From NCBI RefSeq assembly GCF_001580545.1, contig NZ_LRBG01000038.1:744001-808000 (forward strand): 64,000 bases of DNA, written 5' to 3'. The translations under genes were made by a program, and so were the position numbers. Shown one piece after another: positions 40,710-49,820 of the stretch. The stretch's first letter is position 1. Each line of letters opens with the position of its first letter. The DNA comes from Paraburkholderia monticola (lineage in GTDB: Bacteria; Pseudomonadota; Gammaproteobacteria; Burkholderiales; Burkholderiaceae). Under the pieces are notes generated by a model, which did not search any database, was not told the origin of the DNA, and saw only the letters and a list, made by a program, of their open reading frames with translations.

Positions 40710-43319
40710 TCAATCGCTCAGCGCGTCCCGATGATCGCGCTCGCCTTTCGCCGCCGCGTGATAGCGCTGCAATGCGTCGGTCGAGCGCGCGCCCAGCGCG
40801 TGGATCTGTACGAGCCAGTCGGTTTCCGCTGGCCACTCGCCGTCGATCACGCGCGGATAGATCTGCCGCGTGTAACCGTGCAATGCCTTCGCGCCGATGT
40901 TGCCGCTGACGCCAAGCAGCGCGTGCAAGTCCACGTGGGTCGCCTTGATATCGTCGGCTGCGCTGTGGACCGCGAGCCGCGCGACGAGCGAGCGTATCGT
41001 TTCGATGCCGTTCAGGAACGATTCGTCGAGCAGATCGAGCGAGGCCAGTTCCTCGAGGTGCGGCTCGTCGAGCAGGTTTTCTTCGGCGATGACCGGGGCG
41101 GGGTGCGCCGGAACCGGTGCGCTCACCGCCTCGGCCGACGCCACCGGCATGGCCGCAGAATCCGTTGGCGCAGTGGCGCCCACTTTCTGGGCGATTTCCT
41201 CTGTTGCGTCCGCGAGCCGCGCGCCGCGCTTGCCGAACTGCCGCGCGAGGCACGCGTACAACGAGCCGGGCTGCACCGGCTTGATCAGCACTTCGTTCAT
41301 CCCGGCGGCGAGGCAGGTCTGCACGGCTTCGAGCTCGGAATGACTGGTCAGCGCGATGACCGGCAGCGTTGCATAGGCATCGGTGCGCGCGCGGATCGAC
41401 TTCGTCGTGTCGATGCCGCTCATGCCCAGCATGTTCACGTCCATCAGGATCGCGTCGATAAAGCCGTCTTCCTGCAGTTTCCTGAGCACCGCCTGACCGT
41501 GGTCGGCCTCGATCACGCTGGCACCGCAGCGCTCCAGATAAGCCTTCGCGACGAGCCGGCTGTAGGTGTCGTCGTCGGCGATCACGAAGGTTCTGCCGGC
41601 GAAGCCCTCGGGTAGCTCGCCCGGGTGATGCCGCGCGCCGTTATCGAACAGCGCCTGCACCGCGGTGATCAGTTCCTGCACGTTCGACGTCTTGCCGATG
41701 ATCTCGTCCATGCCGGCGCGCCGCGCGCGCAGCCGCACCGCGTTGCCAGGCTCGGCGGTGTAGGCGACGATCAGCACGTTGCGGTTCGGGCAGTCGCGTT
41801 CCGCGCGGATGCGCTCGGTCGTCGTGTAGCCGTCCATCCCGGGCATGCTGATGTCCATCAGCACGAGGTCGTACAGCGCCGCGCGCCGCAACGTGGCGAG
41901 CGCGAGTTCGCCGCCCGAGGCCTCGCTGACATACGCGCCGGCCTTCGTCAGCACGCGGCGGGTGCGGGCGCGCAGCGTGTCGTCGTCGTCGACGACGAGC
42001 ACGCGCTTGCCCTTGAACGCGGGCATCGCGCGTTCGAACAGGCGCCGCTCGTGCTCAGCGACTTCGTCGGCGGCCACCGGTGGAAAGCGCAGCGTGAACG
42101 CGGTGAACTTGCCGACTTCGGATTGGCAGTCGATGCTGCCGCCGAATGCGCGCATCGCACGCTGGCAGTAAGCGAGTCCGAGCCCGGTGCCGCCCGCGTT
42201 GCCGGCCGTGCGAAACGGCTCGAACAGGTGCTGCAGGATTTCCGGTGCGATGCCGGGGCCGGTGTCGCGCACGATCACCGCGTCGCGGTCGACGATCAGC
42301 GTCAGCGTCGCCTGCGGATACGCGACGATATGATGCAGCGCGTTCTTGATGAGATTGAAAAGCGTGAACAGATAGACCGTCTCGTCGACCTTGAACACGA
42401 AGTCGCGCTTGACGACGAGACTCACCTTCGCGCGTTCCGTGTCGTTTTCGAAGCCGTATTCGGCGAGCGCTTTGCGTGTGGTCGCCCCTGCTTGCAGATA
42501 AGCGAGGCTGTCGGGGCGGATCGATTTCGCGCTGACTTCATCGAGCGTCATCGCGATGATGCGCAGGCCGCGCTCGATCGACAATTGCCCCTGCGCGAGA
42601 TGGTTGTACATCAGCGAGGCCATGCCGTCCGTCAGCGTGGGCACCGCACCCCTATCGGTCGACGAGGGCAGCGCTTCCTCGACGCGATCGAGCACGTGCC
42701 GCAACTGGCTCAGCGGATTGCGCATCTCGTGCGCAATGGAACCCGCGAGCGCCTGCAACGCACGGTTCTTTTCGACGAAGATGCGTCCTTTGCTGATCGC
42801 GTGACTGAACGCCATGCTGCACAGCACGACCACCGGCAGCAGCGCGAGATTGGACTTGTCCTGGGCGCTGAGGACGATCGGCTCCGGCGCGCTGAGCACG
42901 CCGGCGAGGCCGCCGGAAAACACGCCGATGCCGATGCAGGTCATCAGCAGCAGGGGGTTGTCGATGCACAGCGCCAGAATGAAGATCATCATGACCTCGG
43001 TCATCATCCACATCGTGGAGAAACCGTTTCTGACGGTCAGGAACGTGCAGACGAACGGCAGCACGTAGATCAGGCAGCAATGCCAGTAGATCAGCAGCGC
43101 GGGGTTGTAGCGCTTCGGCCAGCGCGCCTGGAACAGCAGCGGAACGCACACGGCTGCCGCGCTGAGGCGCAGCAGCAGGTTGTCGTAGGGCTGCGGAAGG
43201 ATGTAGGTCCAGACGACGTAATAGATGGGGTGACACAGGAGGCCGAGTGCGCCTCCCCATCGAATCGCGAATCTGCTTCTTTCCAGCATATCCCGCATGC
43301 TGTCACGCGGTATTGCCAT
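40710..43319 (-). CDS. CqsS-like hybrid histidine kinase with two receivers and HPt
   Basis: An 869-residue membrane sensor. Residues 15-175 form about six helices with GGALGLLCHPIYYVVWTYIL and PQPYDNLLLRL, closely resembling the ligand-binding membrane domain of CqsS, the Vibrio CAI-1 (alpha-hydroxyketone) receptor. The kinase core has H197 (SIAHEMRNPLSQL), the N box (FNLIKNALHH) and GTGLGLAYC. Two receivers follow: 438-556 with D489 and 576-696 with D627. An HPt-like domain near 755-855 carries H799 (HALLGVSGNIGA). The start has GGAGG upstream. It is the second gene of an operon, 16 bases after the reductase-like gene. Confidence 0.9.
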   Translation of the reverse strand: MAIPRDSMRDMLERSRFAIRWGGALGLLCHPIYYVVWTYILPQPYDNLLLRLSAAAVCVPLLFQARWPKRYNPALLIYWHCCLIYVLPFVCTFLTVRNGFSTMWMMTEVMMIFILALCIDNPLLLMTCIGIGVFSGGLAGVLSAPEPIVLSAQDKSNLALLPVVVLCSMAFSHAISKGRIFVEKNRALQALAGSIAHEMRNPLSQLRHVLDRVEEALPSSTDRGAVPTLTDGMASLMYNHLAQGQLSIERGLRIIAMTLDEVSAKSIRPDSLAYLQAGATTRKALAEYGFENDTERAKVSLVVKRDFVFKVDETVYLFTLFNLIKNALHHIVAYPQATLTLIVDRDAVIVRDTGPGIAPEILQHLFEPFRTAGNAGGTGLGLAYCQRAMRAFGGSIDCQSEVGKFTAFTLRFPPVAADEVAEHERRLFERAMPAFKGKRVLVVDDDDTLRARTRRVLTKAGAYVSEASGGELALATLRRAALYDLVLMDISMPGMDGYTTTERIRAERDCPNRNVLIVAYTAEPGNAVRLRARRAGMDEIIGKTSNVQELITAVQALFDNGARHHPGELPEGFAGRTFVIADDDTYSRLVAKAYLERCGASVIEADHGQAVLRKLQEDGFIDAILMDVNMLGMSGIDTTKSIRARTDAYATLPVIALTSHSELEAVQTCLAAGMNEVLIKPVQPGSLYACLARQFGKRGARLADATEEIAQKVGATAPTDSAAMPVASAEAVSAPVPAHPAPVIAEENLLDEPHLEELASLDLLDESFLNGIETIRSLVARLAVHSAADDIKATHVDLHALLGVSGNIGAKALHGYTRQIYPRVIDGEWPAETDWLVQIHALGARSTDALQRYHAAAKGERDHRDALSD

Positions 43320-43335
43320 CAGGCCTCCAGGTGCA

Positions 43336-44568
43336 TTAGGACCCCATCAATTCATGCGTATTGCATTGATCTGCTTCGACGCCTTCGGGGAGCGAATCGC
43401 CGTTCTTGCCGTGGAACGGTCCGACCGAAAAGCCGTACTTCTTGAGCAGACCATGAGTATAAGAGACCGACCACACAGGCGGGCTACCAATGATGAAATC
43501 CGATGCGATACCTTCCTGCCACGCCGAATATCCTTCGGCGAAACAGGTGTAGCAGTCGCGGGTCGACGGCAGCCTGAACGGGAAGGCGGTGTCGAGTCCG
43601 GCGGGGCCACGTGCGAAGCATTCAATATAGAGCGTCTGGCCGCGAGACGCGAGTTCCGCTTCGACGCTTGCCGCGCGCGGATGGGAGTCGTCGATCCAGA
43701 ACTGCGCGCGTTTGAGATCGGCCGCGGTGAGGTAGGGCACACTCGTGCTGCTCGCGAGGATCGCGCCGTCGAAGTCCGGCAGCGGCGTGTCCGGGCAGAA
43801 CGTATGCACCGACACTTTCGATTTGCCGAGCAGGTCCGACGCGAGCAGCTCCTTCGCCTGATCGATCAGCAGGTTGAGTTTGTCCGGCAGATCGATCAGC
43901 ACCAGTTCCTTCGGCGCATCCTTGTAGAGCAGATACTTCGCGACTGTCGTGCCGAGCCGGCCGGCCGCGCCGAACAGCGCGAGCTTCGTGTTGCCGAGCT
44001 CGAGGTCGAGCTGCTCGCAGCAATGCATCGCCCAGTCCTTCAGCATCGCCGCGGTCGCCGCATGGCCGGTGGTGATGTGCGGTGGTTTGACCGGGCGCGG
44101 CAGGGCGCCGTAGTTGCACGCGTAGGGCGTCGATGCGCCCATCGCGACCATGTTCAAGCCCGCCTTTCTGGCGAGCTCCAGCGCCGGAAAGAATTGCGTC
44201 TCGCGAAAGCGCTTGATGCCGCGCGGGCTGCCGAGCCACATTTCGAGCGGCACCGGGCAGGCGATATTCGCGCCGATCACCTGCGAACCCGAATAGATCG
44301 GCGATGCGATGAAGGGCTTCGTATTCCACAGCTCCTCTTCGAATGATTCGCTGCGTTCACGAACATGGTGAAAAGAAAACGAAAGGGTTTCCCAGTCGGT
44401 CGCATGAAACAGGAAACCAACTCCCCCTTGACGGGCCGGCAGGCTATCCCGGATCTGTTCCGGGTGAATTTCGTGCTTGAGCACAAGCGGTGCACTATTC
44501 CGATGCAAAAGAAGTCCGGGTGGCTCGTGTGAAACGGTCGACACGTCTTTAAGGAGAGCGGTTTTCAT
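43336..44568 (-). CDS. Acyl-ACP-reductase-like Rossmann protein upstream of the CqsS-like kinase
   Basis: A 410-residue cytosolic protein with no signal or membrane segment. A nucleotide-binding motif LALFGAAGRLGTTVAKYLL spans 197-215, preceded by PHITTGHAATAAMLKDWAMH. This order, a catalytic-looking N-terminal half with ASPIYSGSQVIGAN and GLNMVAMGASTPYACNYGAL and then a shikimate-dehydrogenase-like Rossmann half, recalls cyanobacterial acyl-ACP reductases (fatty aldehyde formation). The assignment is from pattern only; a semialdehyde dehydrogenase or other oxidoreductase is possible. AAGGA precedes the ATG. It is the first gene of a two-gene operon with the kinase. Confidence 0.6.
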   Translation of the reverse strand: MKTALLKDVSTVSHEPPGLLLHRNSAPLVLKHEIHPEQIRDSLPARQGGVGFLFHATDWETLSFSFHHVRERSESFEEELWNTKPFIASPIYSGSQVIGANIACPVPLEMWLGSPRGIKRFRETQFFPALELARKAGLNMVAMGASTPYACNYGALPRPVKPPHITTGHAATAAMLKDWAMHCCEQLDLELGNTKLALFGAAGRLGTTVAKYLLYKDAPKELVLIDLPDKLNLLIDQAKELLASDLLGKSKVSVHTFCPDTPLPDFDGAILASSTSVPYLTAADLKRAQFWIDDSHPRAASVEAELASRGQTLYIECFARGPAGLDTAFPFRLPSTRDCYTCFAEGYSAWQEGIASDFIIGSPPVWSVSYTHGLLKKYGFSVGPFHGKNGDSLPEGVEADQCNTHELMGS

Positions 44569-44815
44569 TGGTTTTTCCTTGGTCTTGAATAAACGCTGTA
44601 AAAATCAGCGCGGCGTGGGCAGCCGGTTGGACCGGCGACCCATCAACTCTAGAGAAATCCGCGCCGATATGCCCGTCTGTTCGTTCACACAGAATTGACG
44701 GGCGGTTCAAGAAGGGCTGCCCACCGGCTGGGACGCGGTTTTGGGCGGACTTCCAAAGAATTGGGGTAGAGCTTTCGATCTATTACGGCGCGTCGCGCGC
44801 CGTCATCGAATGGCA

Positions 44816-44838
44816 AAAGGGCCGCTCGGCGGCCCTTT
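44816..44838 (-). terminator. Rho-independent terminator of the phospholipase gene
   Basis: A perfect 10-bp stem (44816-44825 with 44829-44838) around a TCG loop, 27 bases past the phospholipase stop. On the minus strand the arm is CCCTTT extended to a TTTT run, the standard intrinsic terminator form. It may also stop read-through from the other side. Confidence 0.8.
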
Positions 44839-44864
44839 CGCTTGCATATCAGTCGACTTCCCGA

Positions 44865-46265
44865 TTAGCGCGTGAGGCTATAGCCGATTCGCGCAATCCA
44901 GTGATGCTGGTTGTAGCCGAGCAGGTCCTCGCCATAGCCGGAAAAGAAGCCGAGCCACAGGTACCCGCCCCAGCGGCTGTTGATCAGCTTCGCCATTGGA
45001 TAGGTGAACTGGGTTTCGATGCTGCCTTTGCCGCCCTGCGTTCCTTTGCGCAATGTCGTGTCCAATTGCGCGCCCTCCGGGGCGCCGTAGATGAAGCGCA
45101 GATCCACGTAGCCGCGATAGTCGGTGATATCGTGGTTCTCTCCGGCGATGTGCGTATAGATATAAATCTTGGGCGCGACGGTCAGATGGTAGCCGGTGAT
45201 GTCGCCGAAATCCCAGATCGGCTTGACGTAGAAATAGTCGAGCCCGCGCGATTCGGGACCGTCCTGGCCATTCGAGTCGTGTTCGTAGCCGGTCTCGATA
45301 CCCATCCTGCTCCACAATTTGCTCTTCCAGCCGGTGTCCTCGAGGTAGTAGAACAGTGCCGGCATATAGCTGGTGTCGCGGAACGGCGCCGAGTACTCGC
45401 GGATATCCCACAGCGAGGTTTGCGTGTAGGCGAAGTACAGATTGTCCACAAATTTGCGAGAGCGCGGGTCGTCCGGGATGACGAGGCGGAACTTGGCGCT
45501 CAACTGGAATTTCGCGAGGTTCTCGCCATTCGAGCCATCGGCGAAGTACGTCGGCTGGTAGGCAGAGAAGCGGCTCAGAAACGTGTTGATCAGCGGCACC
45601 GGCGCATCGGGGCGCGACGGTGCGGGCGACGATGCGATCAGATTCGTCGACGACGGCTCGCCGCTTGCCGTGCCCGCCGTTGATCCCGTGGCTGTTCCCG
45701 CGGCTGTTCCACTGGTGCCGCCGGCCGACGCGAGCGCCGCGTCCTTGCCGGAGTGTGGCGCTCGCCTGAGCAGCACGTACGAGGGCGACACGTCGAGTTG
45801 GGGTACGTCGATCTGCATCGCGCCGCGCGCCCATTCGGGCCAGGTGCCGGTATAGCGGACCGACTTCAGTTCGCCGGCGGCGAGCTTCAGATGGTCGGGC
45901 GCGCCGCTTTCGCGGGTCAGCGTCAACGGTTTCGGCGTCACGTCGGTATTGCTGACAGTGATGGTCAATTGGGCCGGCACGTCGACCTCGGTGCCGCCGG
46001 GCTGATCGCCGGCATAGACCACCGTTACTTCGAGTGGGCTGCTCGATATCGCTTCTCGCGGCGGACGCAATACCGAAACGCCCGCGACGCTATAGGCGGA
46101 GTAGCTGCAGAGCACCAGCGCACTCATGCAAAGCGAAAGGCGCGGCAGGAGCCTGGAAAATGGACTGGAAAGCGGACTTGAAGATAATTGGGAAACACGC
46201 GAGCAGTAGCTGCGTTCGGCGGACTGGCGGTCTTTCTTCACGCGAGACATCAATCGATTCCGCAC
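44865..46265 (-). CDS. Outer-membrane phospholipase A1 (PldA-like)
   Basis: A 466-residue protein. After a long N-terminal region with a hydrophobic segment (RLSLCMSALVLCSYSAYSVAG) come an immunoglobulin-like or linker part (residues 70-230, with an Ala/Gly/Thr-rich stretch) and the OMPLA barrel: LAKFQLSAKFRLVIPDD, then the catalytic region GYEHDSNGQDGPESRGLDYF (His, Ser and a downstream Asn/acid), then YFYVKPIWDFGD. It ends IARIGYSLTR. It hydrolyses phospholipids in the outer membrane when dimerised with calcium. A GTG at 46265 has AGGAG six bases upstream; ATG 46250 is the alternative start. Confidence 0.87.
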   Translation of the reverse strand: MRNRLMSRVKKDRQSAERSYCSRVSQLSSSPLSSPFSRLLPRLSLCMSALVLCSYSAYSVAGVSVLRPPREAISSSPLEVTVVYAGDQPGGTEVDVPAQLTITVSNTDVTPKPLTLTRESGAPDHLKLAAGELKSVRYTGTWPEWARGAMQIDVPQLDVSPSYVLLRRAPHSGKDAALASAGGTSGTAAGTATGSTAGTASGEPSSTNLIASSPAPSRPDAPVPLINTFLSRFSAYQPTYFADGSNGENLAKFQLSAKFRLVIPDDPRSRKFVDNLYFAYTQTSLWDIREYSAPFRDTSYMPALFYYLEDTGWKSKLWSRMGIETGYEHDSNGQDGPESRGLDYFYVKPIWDFGDITGYHLTVAPKIYIYTHIAGENHDITDYRGYVDLRFIYGAPEGAQLDTTLRKGTQGGKGSIETQFTYPMAKLINSRWGGYLWLGFFSGYGEDLLGYNQHHWIARIGYSLTR

Positions 46266-46690
46266 ACGGAGCTCCTATTGGTCTACGAGTTCAGGTCGCA
46301 ATGAGACGATAGCGTTAAAGCATGCAATTGGGTGGAAAATCAGGGCCGGCGAGTTTCATTGCGGAAGCGGCAATACATGCCGGTTCCCGCTAGTGGGTTT
46401 TTCGCCCATTCTGCCAGTGCCATTACGCATTGCGCGAGTGGAAAAAGAATTAGAAGCGGTATGGGTGCGGACCTGTCGTTGCATTTGCGCAACGAAGGTT
46501 TAAATGTCAAATCGAGTGTCACTTTCGGCCTGGTATATCCCCGGAGTGACATCGGCCATTTCCGTTATGGCAATTGCACGCGAATGGGCGATTCGCTTTA
46601 CGTCAATTACGCGTTGTCGAGTCGATCGGAACGCGGCCCATCAATTGTCTTTTTATCGACGCGTTAAAGGGGAATGCCGGGCCGTGGCAT
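46266..46690. other. Intergenic region of 425 bases, lower GC, no gene supported
   Basis: The stretch lies between the phospholipase start and the end of the DedA-PAP2 gene. A 111-residue frame at 46332-46667 has no recognisable family, no signal peptide and no ribosome-binding site, so it is not called. A short dyad occurs at 46672-46692. The lower GC is consistent with promoter DNA. Confidence 0.5.
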
Positions 46691-46692
46691 TC
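46672..46692 (-). terminator. Weak hairpin at the end of the DedA-PAP2-LssY gene
   Basis: A 7-bp inverted repeat (46672-46678 with 46686-46692) overlaps the stop codon; on the minus strand CCCCTTTAA follows. It could act as a terminator but the T run is short. Confidence 0.35.
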
Positions 46693-48694
46693 ATTCCATC
46701 GGCGAGACGAGCAGGGACACCGGCACGCCGTGACAATCGACTTCCGCCAGGACCATCGCGCCGAGCCCGGCGGCGGCCTTGGCGCGCGCGTCGAACGGTC
46801 CCGCGTCGCGGTCGATGCGCAGAATGTTCAGCGGCCAGGAAGGCCGCGTCAGCCGCTCGTGCGCGAAAGTGCCGACCCATAGCGGCACGGCGGACGTGCC
46901 GTTGTCGACCGCGTAGCCGCTCGGCCAGAAGCGCAACACGTAGCGTTCCTCGCGCGATTCTCCCGCGCGCATGAAGACCAGCGACGACGGCACGCCGTTG
47001 TTCAGCTTGGGCAGCACCGGCAGCGACACCGCCGAGACGTCGGGCGAGGCGAGCGAGAGCAGGCTGTGCGCCGACACGTCGGTGCCCTCGACCCAGCCCT
47101 GCGCGCGCAACTGCTCGCGTAACGAAGCGGGCTCCGACACCCATTGCAGCGTCAGCGGCTCCTTGTGATCGCCGCCCATGTCGGAGCGAAAGCACGGCAG
47201 GCGTTTCCAGTCGGAGAGCTTCCACTGCGCCTCGGTGAGTTGCACGGGCGGCGGCTGCGGCGCGCTGTCCGGCGGGGTCGGCATCGCGACGCCAAGTTGC
47301 AGGCCGACGCTGAGCACGATGATCGCGAGCACCGCGAGCGGCATGAACGGGCGCTGCGCGGGCGGGTGCGGATGCCGCCACATCGCGGTCAACGCGATCA
47401 GCGCGACCCACACGTACGCGAGTGCCGCGCCGCCGATCGCGTCGGACACCCAGTAGCGGCCGAAGTAGACCCCCGAGAGCGCGACCACGATCACGACGAT
47501 GGTGCTCGCGCCCGCGACCAGCACGCCTTCGACCTTGCCGACCCGGCGCGCGAGCAGAAACGCGAGAAAGCCGTAGACGATCACCGTCGCGGCGACGTGA
47601 TTGCTCGGAAATACGTACTGGCTCGTCATCAGTTCATTCGGTGGCGCGCGGTGCATCGCGAGCTGCAGGCCGAGAATCAGCAACTGCGAAAACACGACCG
47701 CCGCGAGCCAGTAGGTGATCGTGCGCCAGCGCCGCTCCAGCAGCATCCACAGGGCGACCGTGACAGTCAGCACGATCAGCGTGACGCTGCTGCCGAGTGT
47801 CCCGAGCGCCGCGAGAACCGTGTCGCCCCACGGCGTGCGCACCGATTGCAGGAAGTGGTAGACGGACAGGTCGATGGTGGTCAGCGGATCGCCGCTGACG
47901 ACATCGTCAAGGACCCCGAAGAAAAGCGCGCCGGCCACCAGCACGATCAGCGAGGTCAGCAGGAGGTGGGTCGCATCGGGCGTCTCGGGGTCGAGCATGC
48001 GACGCGCCGCGCGGCCGAGCGGACCCGGATGGCGGCATGCCCAACTGCCGAGATGACGGCCCGCCGCGCTCGACCAGGCGTTCGCGTGCGACACCAGAAA
48101 TCCCGCGCCGCGAAAGCTGAGCCACACGATGCACACCAGCATCGCGAGGATCACGACGAGCCGGAACGACACCGCGCCCGCGAGCAGCACCGACGCGCCG
48201 AACACGACGCCGGGCAGGATATGCGCGGGCGCCCAGAGCAGCGCGGAGAGGATGTTGATCGCGAGGAAGCGCAGCGGCGGCATGTTCATCATGCCCGCGA
48301 CGACCGGCACGATCGCGCGCAACGGGCCGATGAAGCGAGCGAGCACGACGCTCTTCGCGCCATGCTTCAGAAAGAAGCGCTGACCCGCGTCGAGCACTTC
48401 GGGATGCGTGCGGAACGGCCACAGGAGGACGATGCGCTCCTTGTAGCGATCGCCGACCCAGAAGCTGAAGCCGTCGCCGGCGATGGCGCCGACGATCGCC
48501 CATACGAATACCCAGGCAAGGCTCAGCGAGCCGGTGCCGGTCAGCGCGCCCGCGAGGAACATCGCCGTGCTGCCGGGGATGAAGGTGCCGATGACCGCGA
48601 TCGCTTCGAGAAATGCGGCGAGAAACACGACCGCGAGCATCCACGTCGAGTGGCCGGCGAGCAGATGCAAAAGGTGGATGTAGGCGTGCTCCAT
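46691..48694 (-). CDS. DedA-PAP2-LssY fusion membrane protein
   Basis: A 667-residue membrane protein in three parts. Residues 20-170 are a DedA/VTT domain (IAVIGTFIPGSTAMFLAGAL, LARFIGPLRAIVPVVAGMM). Residues 245-440 are a PAP2 phosphatase-like domain with the PSNH motif at 363-366 but SGVYFGRYWVSD at 407-418, where PAP2 enzymes have SRxxxxxHxxxD: both the Arg and the nucleophilic-site His are replaced. Residues 485-667 match an LssY-type C-terminal domain (WVEGTDVSAHSLLSL, VPLWVGTFAHE). The start at 48694 begins at the first DedA helix; longer upstream frames are unsupported. A lipid-phosphate transport/hydrolysis role is the family expectation. Confidence 0.85.
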   Translation of the reverse strand: MEHAYIHLLHLLAGHSTWMLAVVFLAAFLEAIAVIGTFIPGSTAMFLAGALTGTGSLSLAWVFVWAIVGAIAGDGFSFWVGDRYKERIVLLWPFRTHPEVLDAGQRFFLKHGAKSVVLARFIGPLRAIVPVVAGMMNMPPLRFLAINILSALLWAPAHILPGVVFGASVLLAGAVSFRLVVILAMLVCIVWLSFRGAGFLVSHANAWSSAAGRHLGSWACRHPGPLGRAARRMLDPETPDATHLLLTSLIVLVAGALFFGVLDDVVSGDPLTTIDLSVYHFLQSVRTPWGDTVLAALGTLGSSVTLIVLTVTVALWMLLERRWRTITYWLAAVVFSQLLILGLQLAMHRAPPNELMTSQYVFPSNHVAATVIVYGFLAFLLARRVGKVEGVLVAGASTIVVIVVALSGVYFGRYWVSDAIGGAALAYVWVALIALTAMWRHPHPPAQRPFMPLAVLAIIVLSVGLQLGVAMPTPPDSAPQPPPVQLTEAQWKLSDWKRLPCFRSDMGGDHKEPLTLQWVSEPASLREQLRAQGWVEGTDVSAHSLLSLASPDVSAVSLPVLPKLNNGVPSSLVFMRAGESREERYVLRFWPSGYAVDNGTSAVPLWVGTFAHERLTRPSWPLNILRIDRDAGPFDARAKAAAGLGAMVLAEVDCHGVPVSLLVSPME

Positions 48695-48845
48695 CGTGCG
48701 CGATCGGCCGTTCTGGCGTAACGATCGATCATAACGCGCGCGGACACGCCGTGTGCGCGGGCGGCAGCGGCGCCGCTGCAGCGCTCGGGCGATCGGCTCA
48801 GAATAGATGTCGTGGCCCGGTGGCTCGATGCAGTGGGAGGTGGGT

Positions 48846-49214
48846 ATGAACAGAGCAACAGATGGGAGGGTGCGCTCGGCGTTGCTTGCGGCGCTGTTGA
48901 CGTTTGGGAGCGCGGGAGCGGTTCTCGCCCAACAACTGGGCAATCCGGCCGGCGGCAAAGCCGGCACCACTGCGCCTACCACCACCACCGGCAATACGGC
49001 GGTCGGGGGCGTGACGGGTATCGGGACCGGCGTCAGTCCAAGTGCGATGCAGGCGCCCGGCATGTCGGCAGGCGGCTCGTATGGGCTCGGCTCTGGCGGC
49101 GAGACGGGTTCGGGTGCCGCGCTCAACAACATGCGCGCGAACGGCACGGCGCTCTACATGAACCCCGACCCGCGCGCGCCGAACGTGACCGGCCGCGCGG
49201 CGCCCCCGCGCTAG
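48846..49214 (+). CDS. Small exported Gly/Thr-rich protein of unknown function
   Basis: A 122-residue protein starting MNRATDGRVRSALLAALLTF with a signal peptide ending GAVLAQQ (about residue 30). The mature part is low-complexity, with repeated Thr and Gly (TTAPTTTTGNTAVGGVTGIG) and a C-terminal NNMRANGTALYMNPDPRAPN. It resembles hypothetical exported proteins seen in Burkholderia genomes; no domain is recognised. The ATG at 48846 has GGGAGG a few bases upstream, better than the earlier in-frame ATG at 48807. Confidence 0.75.
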   Translation: MNRATDGRVRSALLAALLTFGSAGAVLAQQLGNPAGGKAGTTAPTTTTGNTAVGGVTGIGTGVSPSAMQAPGMSAGGSYGLGSGGETGSGAALNNMRANGTALYMNPDPRAPNVTGRAAPPR

Positions 49215-49261
49215 TGCGGCGCGGATAGAATGCAGGTCCGATCCGACAACAGGGGAAGCGA

Positions 49262-49738
49262 ATGGCGCACGGCGAGCACAAGTACCACGTATCGGTGCAA
49301 TGGACCGGCAACCGCGGCAGCGGCACGTCCGGCTACCGCGACTACGGCCGCGATCACGTGATTTCTTCCGACGGCAAGCCCGACATTCCGGGCTCGTCGG
49401 ATCCGGCGTTTCTCGGCGACGCGACGCGCTGGAATCCCGAGGACCTGCTGGTCGCCTCGGCGAGCGCGTGTCACAAGCTGTGGTACCTGCATCTGTGCTC
49501 GGACGCGGGCATCGTCGTGCTCGGCTATCGCGACGATGCCGAAGGCACGATGCTCGATAGCGCCCAGCCAGGCCGCTTCTCGCAGATCGTGCTGCGACCG
49601 CGGGTGATGATTCGCGCGGGCGGTGACGTCGAACAGGCCACGCATCTGCATCACGTCGCGCATCAGAAGTGCTACATCGCCAACTCGGTCAACTTTCCGA
49701 TTCTGTGCGAACCGGTGGTGGTGGCGGACGCGGGCTGA
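49262..49738 (+). CDS. OsmC-family peroxiredoxin-like protein
   Basis: A 158-residue OsmC/Ohr-fold protein. YHVSVQWTGNRGSGTSGYRDYG resembles the N-terminal strands, then NPEDLLVASASACHKLWYLH carries the first Cys and VAHQKCYIANSVNFPI the second, the expected redox pair. These proteins reduce organic hydroperoxides via dithiols. The helical linker LGYRDDAEGTM between the halves is as in the family. GGGGAAG precedes the ATG. It lies 47 bases downstream of the exported Gly/Thr-rich protein. Confidence 0.9.
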   Translation: MAHGEHKYHVSVQWTGNRGSGTSGYRDYGRDHVISSDGKPDIPGSSDPAFLGDATRWNPEDLLVASASACHKLWYLHLCSDAGIVVLGYRDDAEGTMLDSAQPGRFSQIVLRPRVMIRAGGDVEQATHLHHVAHQKCYIANSVNFPILCEPVVVADAG

Positions 49739-49820
49739 CGCGTAACCGGCGGCGCGAAGCGTGTGAACTGGCTGGTTGGCTGGCTGGAGGATGGGGCGCC
49801 GGCCAGCCGCTCACGGGTGT

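Noticed and set aside
41625..43445. A 606-residue open frame on the plus strand opposite the hybrid kinase
   Set aside because: It mirrors the kinase gene frame, is extremely Arg/Asp/His-rich, has no ribosome-binding site and no family pattern; it is a by-product of high GC.
46332..46667. A possible 111-residue gene in the phospholipase upstream region
   Set aside because: No ribosome-binding site, no signal, no family resemblance, and the region has promoter-like composition.
47144..48721. A 525-residue plus-strand frame opposite the DedA-PAP2-LssY gene
   Set aside because: Low-complexity His/Asp/Arg repeats of an antisense GC-rich frame.
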